DNA of 64,000 nucleotides from Bin55 sp965205965 (GTDB lineage Bacteria; Pseudomonadota; Gammaproteobacteria; Pseudomonadales; Azotimanducaceae), in the NCBI GenBank assembly GCA_965205965.1, contig CBDBHT010000006.1:124001-188000 (forward strand), read 5' to 3'. The translations under genes and the position numbers were made by a program. Shown piece by piece: positions 37,839 through 48,292 of this stretch. The notes beneath the pieces are model-generated. The model saw only the letters and a program-made list of their open reading frames with translations, was not told where the DNA came from and searched no databases. Within the stretch, counting starts at the first letter, position 1. The number at the start of each line of letters is the position of its first letter.

Positions 37839-39953
37839 ATGAAATATTCTAGATTAAAGTTTGGCGGAATAAATGTACTGTTAGCATTTTTTGGACTGTC
37901 TTTTTTGGCGGCATGCGGAGGTGACGAATCCTCCGGTCCGCAGCTGGAACTCTCGACGGAAGCGATTCAGACCACCTACGTTCTCGGTTCGGCACCGGTC
38001 GGCACTGAGATTGCGCTGCGCAACATCGGCGATGAACTGCTGACCTTTTCGCTAACGGGGACTGCCTTCTGGGTGGCGGCCGCAAGCGCGACGAGCGGGG
38101 AGATCGTACCCGGGGGAGAAGCGACCATTCAGTTCACCTTGGAATGCTCGGTTCCGGGAGACGTTGCGGGAACGATCACGATCAGCGGGAACTTCGGGAG
38201 TGATGCGAGCCTTTCCGCGTCCCTGCGTTGTCAGGCACCTCCGATTACGGTGGCACTGAACGAGCCGGTCCCTGACTCCGCCGGGCATCCGCGATTAAAC
38301 GCACAGAGCGAGATGCAGTGGAGTATCGCTTCGACGTGGAGCGGGCAGCCCGCCGTGAACTATACCATCGTTTCCAGCAACGACCAGGTAACGGTTGATC
38401 CGGCATCGGGATCGGTGGAGCTCGATAGTACGGTAGTGGCAGGTTTGGACGCCGCATGTCCGGCACCGCGTGAGCAGGACGTTGAATTACGAATTACGGC
38501 GGGCGACGGCCTGTTGGACGCCGTCTGGGGCCTAGATTGCCAAGGTGGCAGCGGTGCGGTGCGACGAGTCGAGCTTTATCAAGGCCCGATGGCGGTGCGG
38601 GAAGTATACGAAGCAGACGATTCGGAGGAGGAGGGTACGTTCACGACAAAAACATTCACCGATTTGGTACCTGGCCGCGACGGCGTAGTGACGGTGCGGG
38701 TGGAACATGGGACCGACTATATGGGTGAGCCGGTATTCAGTATCGTGGACGGATCAAGTACGGCCCATCCGGTAGAACTCGAGATCCTGTCTGCGTCCGG
38801 CCCGGACGAGAGTGCTTCCGGGAACTACGAAACGGAGTTTATGTTTTCCATGCCTGGGTCTTTATTCGCACCGGGGAACACCTTCCGAGCGGACATTGAC
38901 GTAGACGGTTCGGATGACGGTCCCGCTAGGGAACACGTTCTTGCTCTGAGTGATCTTTCGTTCTTTGATACCCCTTTGATGCGTATTCGACTTTTCCGCT
39001 TGGAAAATAACCAGGGCATACCAGAACTAGAAAGCCTTGATCCGTTTATGAACCCGATCATGAATTACATGCCGGTAAGCAGTGTAGAAATGACGGACGA
39101 AGGGGTTATTAGTCACGACTCCGGTACGACATGGAGCCCCTTTAGGGCCTTGGGATCACTTCAAGATCATTGGATGGAGAACGCGGAAGCAGACGAGTAT
39201 TACCACGGAATCTTCATTTATGGACGTGATGGTCCTGGCGGTGTCGCGTACCTTTCCGGGCATGTAGGTCTCAGTCTGGACCCGTATGAATATAACAATG
39301 GAAGTCTTTTAGACGATTACTACATCTTTCCTCACGAAATGGGACACAACTACTCACTTCGACATGCACCGTGCGGCGGCCCGGCGGGCGTTGACCCGAA
39401 CTACCCGTACCGGAACGCTCGTCTCGGTCCCCGTCGGGGGTGGAAGTTCATCGAAAATCGGTTCATTGACTCCAGGGAAACCTACTACGATCTGATGTCC
39501 TACTGTGGTCCCAGATCCGTATCCGACTACAATTTTAAGAAAGCTGGAGGATACTTGGAGCAAGTGGGAAGACTAGCCGCACAGCAACCGCCGCAGGTGG
39601 TAGCCAGCAATACGAGCGATTACGTACCCTTGACTAGGACGGGCAAAAGGGCTCAGGGTTTGGCACTGACGGGTCATGTGGACGACCAGGGACAGTGGTC
39701 GTTTCGCAGAGCGGTCTACAGTGATCGGAACCCGCTCCCGATTGATTTGCTGGCAGTACACAGCCATATCGTGACGCTTTTTGACGTCAACGGCACGGAG
39801 ATTTCCTCGCAGTCTTTCTCGCCTATGAAGATTGTCCACGGAACTGGTTTTGGTTGGGGCGTGCGGATTGCGGTTCCCAACTCTCAGCCGGTGGAGTTGG
39901 TAGTGACCGACTTGGACGGTGTTGAGCTTTTGCGGACCGAGCTTGAACTTTGA
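37839..39953 (+). CDS. Secreted metzincin-type metalloprotease lipoprotein
   Basis: 704 residues; GAGGAG 8 bases before the ATG. Lipoprotein signal: hydrophobic core LLAFFGLSFLAAC with the lipobox Cys at about residue 26, followed by GGDESS. Residues about 35-135 and further on look like Ig-like beta domains. The zinc site is HEMGHNYSLRH (His499, Glu500, His503, His509), the elongated HExxHxxxxxH of metzincins; surrounding YYIFP before and NARLGPRRGW after recall M66 (StcE/TagA-like) peptidases. A conserved LMSYCGP (Met-turn-like) follows about 40 residues later. Probably an exported protease acting on surface or host proteins. It is the only non-transposase gene in the composite transposon and may be its cargo. 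Confidence 0.8.
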   Translation: MKYSRLKFGGINVLLAFFGLSFLAACGGDESSGPQLELSTEAIQTTYVLGSAPVGTEIALRNIGDELLTFSLTGTAFWVAAASATSGEIVPGGEATIQFTLECSVPGDVAGTITISGNFGSDASLSASLRCQAPPITVALNEPVPDSAGHPRLNAQSEMQWSIASTWSGQPAVNYTIVSSNDQVTVDPASGSVELDSTVVAGLDAACPAPREQDVELRITAGDGLLDAVWGLDCQGGSGAVRRVELYQGPMAVREVYEADDSEEEGTFTTKTFTDLVPGRDGVVTVRVEHGTDYMGEPVFSIVDGSSTAHPVELEILSASGPDESASGNYETEFMFSMPGSLFAPGNTFRADIDVDGSDDGPAREHVLALSDLSFFDTPLMRIRLFRLENNQGIPELESLDPFMNPIMNYMPVSSVEMTDEGVISHDSGTTWSPFRALGSLQDHWMENAEADEYYHGIFIYGRDGPGGVAYLSGHVGLSLDPYEYNNGSLLDDYYIFPHEMGHNYSLRHAPCGGPAGVDPNYPYRNARLGPRRGWKFIENRFIDSRETYYDLMSYCGPRSVSDYNFKKAGGYLEQVGRLAAQQPPQVVASNTSDYVPLTRTGKRAQGLALTGHVDDQGQWSFRRAVYSDRNPLPIDLLAVHSHIVTLFDVNGTEISSQSFSPMKIVHGTGFGWGVRIAVPNSQPVELVVTDLDGVELLRTELEL

Positions 39954-40068
39954 GAGAGACATACCGTTGGAGAATTTCTAGAACGGTATTACGTTCGTGC
40001 TTCCGAGGTCCTTTTTGACAAGGTGGATGTGTGAGTGTGACAGATTCCGCCTGCGGGTGAAAAGTGCC

Positions 40069-41730
40069 TAGCCCTTATTTCTCATAATGGATGACTTGGG
40101 TGCGATTTATGTGCGTGTAAGTTGTTGATACCACGAAGTTGATTGGGCTTTGCCGGGGGGAAGGGGATGATAGCGGGGTGCGTTCGGGTCGGACGGAAGC
40201 GGGACGCGTTCGGTGCTGAGTGCGATGCTGGCGGAAGCGGTGCGGACTTGTAGCATGCGCCTCGGCCCGTTTTTCGGACCGCCACGATCTGGCGTGCAAA
40301 GCGGCGCATCCCGTGAAAGATGCTGTTTTCGACTGGATGATGAGCCATGCGGGTGAGCATGCGGCGGACGTCCATATCGCACGCCCTTGGGTCCTGGTCT
40401 TGACGAGACCCGAACGCTCCCCGACTGTCGGGAGGTTTCGCCCCCGGTGGCTGCCATGGCATGCGGATGAACGGAAAGGGATCCCGGTCTTTGAGGATGT
40501 CGTGTAACCGGTTGATATACGGAAACATATTCGTTTTTTTGGGGTTCTTCAAAAAAACACTTACGTTTTGGCATGGGTTATGGCAATCTACGCTTGGTTA
40601 GATGGTCTCTGGTGCAAACGTGATGGATTTCCGAATCGAGAACTTGAAGTCGACGACCTTTGGTGGCACGCGGCTGACCCGCCGTTAGATTGCAGACCTT
40701 CAGAAGACGGTGGCACGGTTTCCGGCACTGAGCTGCCATGAGTTGGCGTCCACCCTGTGCAGTCATCTGGGCTGGTTCACGCCGAAGGGTCGGGATCGAC
40801 TGGGGTCCTGCAGGTCGTCGGCAGCCGTCTTGGCCCCGGAGGGATGCTTTGGTCCGGCTCTGGCAGCGGCGTCGGCGCGTGCTGAACACGCTGGTGGTCG
40901 TGCTGTTCATGTTCCGGTGGGTGTTCTGGAAGGGGCGTCCGGGATATGCGGCCACGCTGGCCGAAGGGTGGGCGCAACGCGGCCGATGGGGCCGGATGGA
41001 GGAGGACACGGGATGAAGAGCAAGCAAAAGCGCGGCGCGGACCGGTTGGTGCGTCGGATGGCGAAAGGGGTCCGTCCGGGGCGGATGGAGGTGGACTGCA
41101 GTGGAGGCGAGATGAGTTCCAACGGGGGCTCGGCACTGCTGCTGATGCTGGCCGAGCAGGTCCAGCTGTTCGAGCGCGCCTCGGCATGTTTCACGGATCA
41201 CCGGGACCCGTCCAAGGTGGCGCATCCGCTGGTGGTGTTGCTGGGGCAGCGGATTTTGGGTCTCGCGCTGGGCTACGAGGGTCTGAACGATCACGACGAG
41301 CTGCGGCGGGACCGGGCCCTGTCCACGGCCATGGGACGGGTGGAGTGTGCGCGTTCGGGCTGCGAGCTGCTGGCCGGCAAAAGCACGCTGAACCGGATGG
41401 AGCTGTCGGCGAACGGGCGGGACCGGGCGAAGACGCGTCAGATCACCGTGGATTTCGATGCGCTCGACGAGCTGCTCGTGGAGCTGTATCTGGTGTGTGG
41501 CGAGCGAGCGGGGCCAGATTCCGAAGCGGTTGGTGCTGGACATCGATGCCACGGACGTGGAACTGCACGGCCGGCAGGAGCATCGGTTCTATCACGGGTA
41601 CTACCATGCATACTGCTACCTTCCGCGGCTTGGTGTTTTGCAACGGCTGGCCGGTGCGGACGGAACTGCGCACGTCGAGCGGCGATGTGGCGGCGGGCGT
41701 GGTGGAGACGATCGCGCCGCTCCGTGGAAG
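40069..41730 (+). mobile_element. Mosaic IS1380 element copy 3, cut by IS256
   Basis: Starts TAGCCCTTATTTCTCATAA at 40069 and follows copy 1 base for base with few changes through the relic block, the DruA-IS4 leader and the transposase start, then stops at the IS256 end at 41731. Its 3' part is not elsewhere in the window (the piece at 33418-33729 fits copy 4 better). Confidence 0.85.
41013..41730 (+). pseudogene. IS1380-family transposase, 5' part
   Basis: From ATG 41013 this copy lacks the T deletion of copies 1 and 2 and reads straight through ERASACFTDHRDPSKVAHPL. It is broken by a 4-base GAGC duplication near 41508, an extra T near 41633, and loss of the C-terminal half at 41730. Confidence 0.88.
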
Positions 41731-42780
41731 TTGTGTCAAGAATCTTCTGCAATTTCTAGTGGGAGCGGAGACCCGCCCATATGGGCGGGTCTCCGCTCGG
41801 CGCGAAATTTTCGGGCGTCTCATGCCGCCTCCCGCCATGCCTCGGATTCCGGTTCGGATGCGCGAACCACGCCGATCCGGCCATAGAGATAACGCTGCCC
41901 CGTCAGCCACCGCTCATGGGTCTCCGTCGCAAGTGCCAAGATCAGACGCAGACAGGCCTCCACGTCAGGGAAGATCCTGATGACACGCGTTCGCCGGCGG
42001 AGCTCCTCGTTGTACCGCTCCAGCATGTTCGTGGACTTCATCCGCAGGCGATGTTCCCTGGGCAGCCGATACACCGTCAGCGTCTCCTCGACATGATCCT
42101 CGACCCATTCCACCAGCTTGCCCAACCCTTTCTCATCGCCCCAATGGGTCACCCAGGCACCCAACGCCTCACGTGCCTCGCCGACATGCTCATGGCCCCA
42201 CAACCGTTTCAGACCCTCCAGACACGCGGGATCAGCACTCCGCGACAGCTTGTCCCTGGCATTGCGCAGAAAATGGACGCAGCACCGTTGCCACAGCGCG
42301 GTCGGCAGCACTTTTGAGATCGCATGCTTTAATCCCTCATGACTGTCCGAGACCACATACTCGACTCCCCGCAGGCCACGTTCCTTCAGATGCGACAGGA
42401 ATTCCGTCCACGACACCTCGCTTTCCCGGTTCGCCACCTCCGCCGCCAGCACCTGACGCCGACCCTCGCCGTCAATCCCGAGGGCAATCTGCACCGCCCG
42501 GGAACGCACCGAGCCCTCCTCTTGCACCTTCTCATACCGGGCATCCAGCAGCACATACGGATACGCCTCCTCCAGCCGACGTTCCGCAAACGCCTTCAGG
42601 GACGCGTCCAGCTTCGACACCATGGCCGAGATCGTCGCCGGTGAAAACTCGTGACCGCACAGATCCTCCGCCACTCGGCTCACCCGACGCGTCGAGACCC
42701 CCTGCACATACATCTCCGACAGCACCGCCACCAGTGCCTTCTCCGAACGCTGATAGCGCTCGAACACCCGCGTGCTGAAC

Positions 42781-43912
42781 CAATGGCATTCGGTTTGAGA
42801 AAAGTCGATCTGCGCCTTTGAGGGTTTTCTATAACCCATTGATTGACTGGGACTTGTTTCTTTTTTTTGGAGTGTTCAAAAAAAGGGGTTGCGTTGCGAC
42901 ATTTTTTTTGGCAAACTATGCTGTATGGAATTGTTTCGGACGGAAAGTGGATGGGTTCGAGAATCGTGGATCTGAAGTCGATCAGATTTTGTGGCAGGCG
43001 ACTGACCCGCCGTCGGATTTCGGACACTCAGAGGACGGTGGAGCTGTTTCCGTCCTTGAGTCGCGATGAACTGGCTTCGGCCATCTGCAGTCATCTTGGC
43101 TGGCGGACGCCGAAGGGCGGGGAAAGCCCTGGATCCTGTTTACGGATGCTGCACGTGCACGTGATCCGGGGACTGCATGCGGTGTTCGGGATAAAGCGGA
43201 AAACCGGTGCCGACATCGACCATTTCATCCACGGCGACCGAGAGGATGTGGTGATGGAGATCGCCCCCCGCAAAGGCACACTCGCCACCTGTGGTGCACA
43301 CTGCCTTCGGCTGGTGAAATACCTCGTCGGCAAAACGGTCTTCATCCTCGGAACCACCCTGCTGGATTCGAAGCAATACACCATCCCGCAACTGGCGGAG
43401 CGGTATCGCGCAAGATGGGGCGTGGAAGAATGGTACAAGGTGTCCAAACAACGGATGGAGGTGGAAGACTTCCATGGACCAAGCGAGCGGGGAGTGAAAC
43501 AGAAACTCTATGCCGGCTTCCCCCTGAACGCCATGACCCGGCGGTTCTCCGGTCACGGCGACCATCGATGGAACGAAAGCCCGCACGAACATGGCAAGCC
43601 GCGCAAGCAGACCCATTTCAAGCACGGACTGGCGATGGTGGCGGCCGACATCGAGAGCCTGTTGCTGAAGCAGGCATCCGCGCTACAGGAAACGGTCACC
43701 CAGGTGGTTCGCGACATCATCCGATGCCGACAACGACTCCGGCCCGGCAGATCCTTCGAACGACGATCCCGAAAACCCGTGAAGATGTGACAGCGAGGGA
43801 GAAGACTGCAAGCAAAAACTGCTGATTAACTCAACATGGGACTGGCATTCCATACAGGAGTGAAGGGCACTTCCTTAAACGAATGACAATGATCACTAAA
43901 CGAATGCCATTG
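42781..43912 (+). mobile_element. Deletion derivative of a DruA-IS4-type element, with 10-bp target duplication
   Basis: 1132 bp with CAATGGCATTCG and CGAATGCCATTG ends. CGTGCTGAAC flanks it on both sides (42771-42780, 43913-43922). Its leader and ends are diverged from 53353-55902, so it represents a sister element. The exact duplication shows that the short form itself transposed. Confidence 0.93.
42843..43790 (+). pseudogene. Internally deleted DruA-IS4 transposase (315 codons, in frame)
   Basis: N-terminal codons of the DruA-like region (SIRFCGRRLTRRRISDTQRTVELFPSLSRDEL...SCLRML) are joined in frame to the late DDE region (HVHVIRGLHAVFGIKRKTG ... YRARWGVEEWYKVSKQRMEVEDFHG). The join is at an ATGCTG shared by both sites. 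The DruA core and the first two catalytic Asp residues are gone, so no catalysis is expected, but a stable short protein that could bind ends or inhibit is possible. Confidence 0.85.
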
Positions 43913-44332
43913 CGTGCTGAACTGGCCGCTGCGTTCCTGCGGAACCCTCAGCTCGATCTCGCCCACCTTCATCGTCAGATCGCGCCGGTAGTATCCGGAA
44001 CGGTAGCCCTGACGCGTCTTCGTCCGCTCGCTCTTGCCCGCTCCCAGAAACTCCGTCATCTCACTCTCCAGCACCTCGTTGAGCGTCTCTTGCACCAGCC
44101 GCCTCACAAAGTCCTCATCGTCCGCCAGATGATGACATGCCGACTTCTTCGTGTCATTGTGCGTATAATCTTCCCGAATCATTTTTTGCTCCTTTGTCAT
44201 AAATTGTGTCATGAATGATTCGCGCCTGGACGCGGTTCCGCGTCCAGGCATCTCCACATTCCCGATAAAACATCAGATTCTAACCATCCGTCTGTCGTTA
44301 CAGCTCGTTTTTCGTTTTTGCAGATAAATTTA

Positions 44333-45406
44333 GGCTCTTATGTAGTCTTATGTTGGGAGTGACTAACAAGCAGCTATACTATGCGATAGTTCAATGGGTT
44401 GAGGAAAACCAATGAGTCCTCGCGAATTCAAGGAGATGCTAAACCAGATTCTTAGGCTGACCCCAGCGCAGAAGCAGAGACTGATACTCGGAGTCCAGAA
44501 ATCGGTCAAGAGTGACGAACTACCCGAACCAGTTCGTCAACGGGAAGCAGAGTTGGACCGATTGCGAGTATGTACGCATTGCGGTTCCTCGGGGGTGGTG
44601 CGTTACGGGAAGTCGGCAGGCTTGTGTCGATTTCGTTGCCGTTCGGCATCGTGCGGACGAACCTTTCACGCGCTGACCGGGACTCATCTTGCTGGCTTTG
44701 AGGCACAAGTCGAAGTGGTCGGTATTCGAAGGGTGTTTGCGAGATCGGCTGACGCTGCATCAGTCGGCCGAGCGATGCGGGATCGCTTACCGAACCGCAT
44801 TCTTGTGGCGGCATCGCTTGCTTGGCAAGCAGTAGAAAGGCTCAAGACTCAAAGGAATCGTGGAGGTCGGACGAGACCTATTTTCTGGAGAGCTGCAAGG
44901 GAGATCGTTCCTTAACAAAGCGTCGCCTTCCGTGCGAGCGAGGAGGAAATCGCGGACGCCGAGGGGCTGGTGTCGGACCAGCGGCCCGTCTTGATGGCAG
45001 CGCAGCATCTCGCGGCAGGCCGACTGATATGGAAGCCCTCTCGTCGACGGCGGGGACGGACATCGCTCCGGCAATGTCGGAAGGGGCTGGCCGAAGATTG
45101 CGTGTGTGTCACCGATGGACATCCCAGCTACGTCATGGCAAGCCGGAGCCTGAACATGCACCAGGAAGGGGTGCGCGTCAGCCGACGTGAACTTCGCAGC
45201 GGGAGTTGGCATCTCAACACGGTTAACCCGCGTCATATGACCATGCAGCGATGGCTGAACCATCACCACCGCGGTGTCTCTACACGCTATCTGGACCACT
45301 ACATGCGCTGGTTGATGAGATCGGAATTCAAACTTGAAGAATCGATGGAGGCAGACTTCCTTTCACCTCATTTGGCAAACTATACACAAATGGATACATA
45401 AGAGCC
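44333..45406 (+). mobile_element. IS1595-family element, copy 2, with 8-bp target duplication
   Basis: Ends GGCTCTTATGTA as in copy 1. TAAATTTA is duplicated at 44325-44332 and 45407-45414; the target is the terminal repeat of the IS256 right arm. Confidence 0.93.
44412..45401 (+). pseudogene. IS1595-family transposase, frameshifted
   Basis: Starts like the intact copy (MSPREFKEMLNQILRLTP) and keeps the zinc ribbon, but an extra T after the THLAGF codons (near 44698) shifts the frame, and further indels follow near 44870 and 44985. The end (FKLEESMEADFLSPHLANYTQMDT) is recovered from 44970. Copy 3 at 50274-51263 carries the same changes. Confidence 0.9.
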
Positions 45407-45424
45407 TAAATTTATACACAACCT

Positions 45425-46876
45425 CCGCCGCGTGGACACCGTCACGCGCACCGGGATCCGGAACAGGCACTTGCGCAGCGTCGATGGGTGGATCCGGCGC
45501 AGCATGGCGGATACCGGGAGGTGCTCGAGCCGGCACTTCATCATGCAATAGAGGGCATGGGCCAGTGCGCTCAGCCGGAGCCGGAGTGCGTTGACGTTCC
45601 AGAGGCCGCTGGAGCATCGGTCCAGGAACCGATCGTTCTTCTGCTCCTTGATCCAGTTTTCGGCCGCGCCCCGGTCGCAGTACATCGCTTCGTAGACCGT
45701 TTGCGCGTTGGGCTTCCGGAGCGAGGTGACGACGAAGCGACTGTGGTATCGGGCTTCGCCAACCGTCGCACATGGGCCTTCCGCGCCGGCCTCCGGTCCG
45801 CCGTCGGCCTTGCCGGTCGGTTCCCCGTCCGCGTTGCCGACCGGTTGTCCCGGCAGCCATTCGGCTTTGGCGATCACGCGGCGTTCGCGGTTCCAGCTGT
45901 CGCGCGTGCGATAGCCGAAGCCCTGGTAGCCGCGGACCGCTCGCTGTGCATAGTCCAGATCCCGCTTCAACCGGTCCCGCAGATCGTCCATCAACGGCTG
46001 GACCCGGTCTTTCAGCCGATCATTGCGCGGCAGCCCCAGCACGTAATCCACGCCCCGCGCCTCGCACCACGTCATCCACTCGTCGCGGCAGTAGGCCCCG
46101 TCGGCGCGGATCAGGATCGGCACCTGCGGAAATCGCTTCCGCAACCGGTCCACGAGCGGCGCGATCGTCTCCACCACGCCCGCCGCCACATCGCCGCTCG
46201 ACGTGCGCAGTTCCGTCCGCACCGGCCAGCCGTTGCAGAACACCAGCCGCGGAAGGTAGCAGTATGCATGGTAGTACCCGTGATAGAACCGATGCTCCTG
46301 CCGGCCGTGCAGTTGCACGTCCGTGCAGTTGCACGTCCGTGGCATCGATGTCCAGCACCAGCCGCTTCGGCATCTGGCCCCGCTCGCCACACACCAGATA
46401 CAGCTCCACGAGCAGGTCGTCGAGAGCATCGAAATCCACGGTGATCTGACGCGCCTTCGCCCGGTCCCGCCCGTTCGCTGACAGCTCCATCCGGTTCAGC
46501 GTGCTTTTGCCGGCCAGCGGCTCGCAGTCCGAACGCGCACACTCCACCCGTCCCATGGGCCGTGGACAGGGCCCGGTCCCGCCGCAGCTCGTCGTGATCG
46601 TTCAGATCTTCGTAGCCCAGCGCGAGACCCAAAATCCGCTGCCCCAGCAACACCACCAGCGGATGCGCCACCTTGGACGGGTCCCGGTGGTCCGTGAAAC
46701 ATGCCGAGGCGCGCTCGAACAGCTGGACCTGCTCGGCCAGCATCATCAGCAGTGCCGAGCCCCCGTTGGAACTGCAGCTCGCCTCCACTGCAGTCCACCT
46801 CCATCCGCGCCGGACGGACCCCTTTCGCCATCCGACGCACCAACCGGTCCGCGCCGCGCTTTTGCTTGCTCTTCAT
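45425..46876 (-). pseudogene. IS1380-family transposase, split and frameshifted
   Basis: From ATG 46876. This is the least damaged reading of the middle and C-terminal parts: it retains YAQRAVRGYQGFGYRTRDSW and the GEARYHSRFVVTSL codons that copies 1 and 2 lost. Lesions: an extra base and frame change near 46790 and 46556, and a 16-bp tandem duplication near 46310-46340 in the LHGRQEH region. The last codons lie at 33418-33729. Confidence 0.85.
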
Positions 46877-47823
46877 CCCGTGCCCTCCTCCATCCGGCCC
46901 CATCGGCCGCGTTGCGTCCACCCTTCGGCCAGCGTGGCCGCATATCCCGGACGCCCCTTCCAGAACACCCACCGGAACATGAACAGCACGACCACCAGCG
47001 TGTTCAGCACGCGCCGCCGCCGCTGCCAGAGCCGGACCAAAGCATCCTCCGGGGCCAAGACGGCTGCCGGCGACCTGCAGGACCCCAGTGTCGATCCCGA
47101 CCCTTCGGCGTGAACCAGCCCAGATGACTGCACAGGGTGGACGCCAACTCATGGCGGCTCAGTGCCGAAAACCGTGCCACCGTCTTCTGAAGGTCCGCAA
47201 TCCAACGGCGGGTCAGCCGCGTGCCACCCAAGGTGGTCGACTTCAAGTTCTCGATTCGAAAATCCATCACGTTTGCACCGGAGACCATCTAACTCAGCGT
47301 AGATTGCCATAAACCCATGCTAAAACGCAAGTGTTTTTTGAAGCCCCCCCCCCAAACGGATATGTTCCCGTATATCAACCGGTGACACGACATCCTTACA
47401 GACCAGAATCCCTTTCCGTTCATCCGCATGCCATCGCAGCCACCGGGGGCGAAACCTCCCGACAGTCGGGGAGCGCGTTCGGGCCTCGCCAAGACCAGAA
47501 CCCAGGGGCGTGCGATAGGGGTGTCCGCCGCATGCTCACCCGCATGGCTCATTATCCAGTCGAAAACAGCATCTTGCACGGGATGCGCCGCTTTGCACGC
47601 CGGTCGTGGCGGTCCGCAAAACGGGCCCAGGCGCATGCTACACGTCCGCACCGCTTCCGTCCAACCCGAACGCACCCCTTTCGCCATCCAACGCACCCAT
47701 CCGTCCGAACGCACCCCGCTACCATCCCCTTCCCCCCGGCAAAGTCCAACCAACTTCGTGGTATCAACAACTTACACGCACATACATCGCACCCAAGCCA
47801 TCCATTATGAGAAATAAGGGCTA
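45425..47823 (-). mobile_element. Mosaic IS1380 element copy 4, 5' and middle part
   Basis: Reads leftwards from AGAAATAAGGGCTA at 47823 through relic block, DruA-IS4 leader and transposase, to the composite transposon boundary. Completed by 33418-33729. The relic block is shorter than in copy 2 (missing a segment near 47655). Confidence 0.88.
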
Positions 47824-48292
47824 AAAAGGGAATTATTTACAAGGAATGTTTGACAAAAGCATGATAACCTAATCAATGACGAAACACTTACGTCCTGTAT
47901 TCTTGACAACATAAGCCAGTGCTTCAACTTGTGTCTTAATCGCTCTTCACTCTGTCCTGTCGCAAAAGCCGCATAGTCATTGGAAATTGTCGGTCCAATC
48001 CTGTCCGCGAGTTCGAATACCGACCTGTGAAGGTCTTGACCAAGATGCCCCAAGAATCGGACGAGAGAGCACGGCTTTTAACTTGGCAAAAATCAGCTTG
48101 TCTCTGTGACAAGTCAGAAATTTGGTCATCCGTCGATCAAACCCGCATCGCATAGGGCAGTGTCTTGGAGCACAGTGTTAGGTATACCTTAATCGTTGTC
48201 TTGTGATGAACACGGTCACGTTATTCGGAAAATATTTCCGATACTAAGTACCAAGTGAGAAAACACCTGAATCCAGCACTCGAAGCATTACT
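47824..48292. other. Intergenic region, no confident gene
   Basis: A minus-strand frame at 47853-48053 starts MGHLGQDLHRSVFELADRIGP and could be the 5' end of a decayed gene cut by the IS1380 end. I do not recognise it. The rest, down to the end of the acetyltransferase gene, shows nothing. Confidence 0.4.

Larger units (their letters stand above)
41820..44182 (-). pseudogene. IS256-family transposase interrupted by DruA-IS4 derivative
   Basis: Codons from ATG 44182 (MIREDYTHND) to RSGQFST, then the insertion, then VFERYQRSEKALV... to the stop at 41820. The two halves join in frame through the duplicated CGTGCTGAAC. All catalytic motifs of the left-arm copy are kept, so the gene was intact until this insertion. 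Confidence 0.92.
33730..45421. mobile_element. Composite transposon with inverted IS256-family ends, metalloprotease cargo
   Basis: Two IS256-type copies in opposite orientation form the ends: 33730-35196 (plus) and 41731-45421 (minus, itself interrupted). Both outward ends are the same terminus (TTGTGTATAAATTTATCTGC). Outside, CGCCGCG is repeated (33722-33728, 45426-45432), 9 bp with one mismatch, close to the 8-9 bp duplication of IS256. The flanks join into one continuous mosaic IS1380 element. Inside are an ISNCY fragment, a MITE, an IS3 element, a secreted metzincin gene and a truncated mosaic IS1380. The right IS256 has been inactivated by two later insertions. Confidence 0.75.
41731..45421 (-). 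mobile_element. IS256-family element, right arm, interrupted by two insertions
   Basis: Same element as 33730-35196 in reverse. The right terminus is at 41731, the left terminus at 45421. The DruA-IS4 derivative (42781-43912) and an IS1595 copy (44333-45406) each interrupt it and each has its own exact target duplication, so removing them restores a continuous element of about 1.47 kb. Confidence 0.9.
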
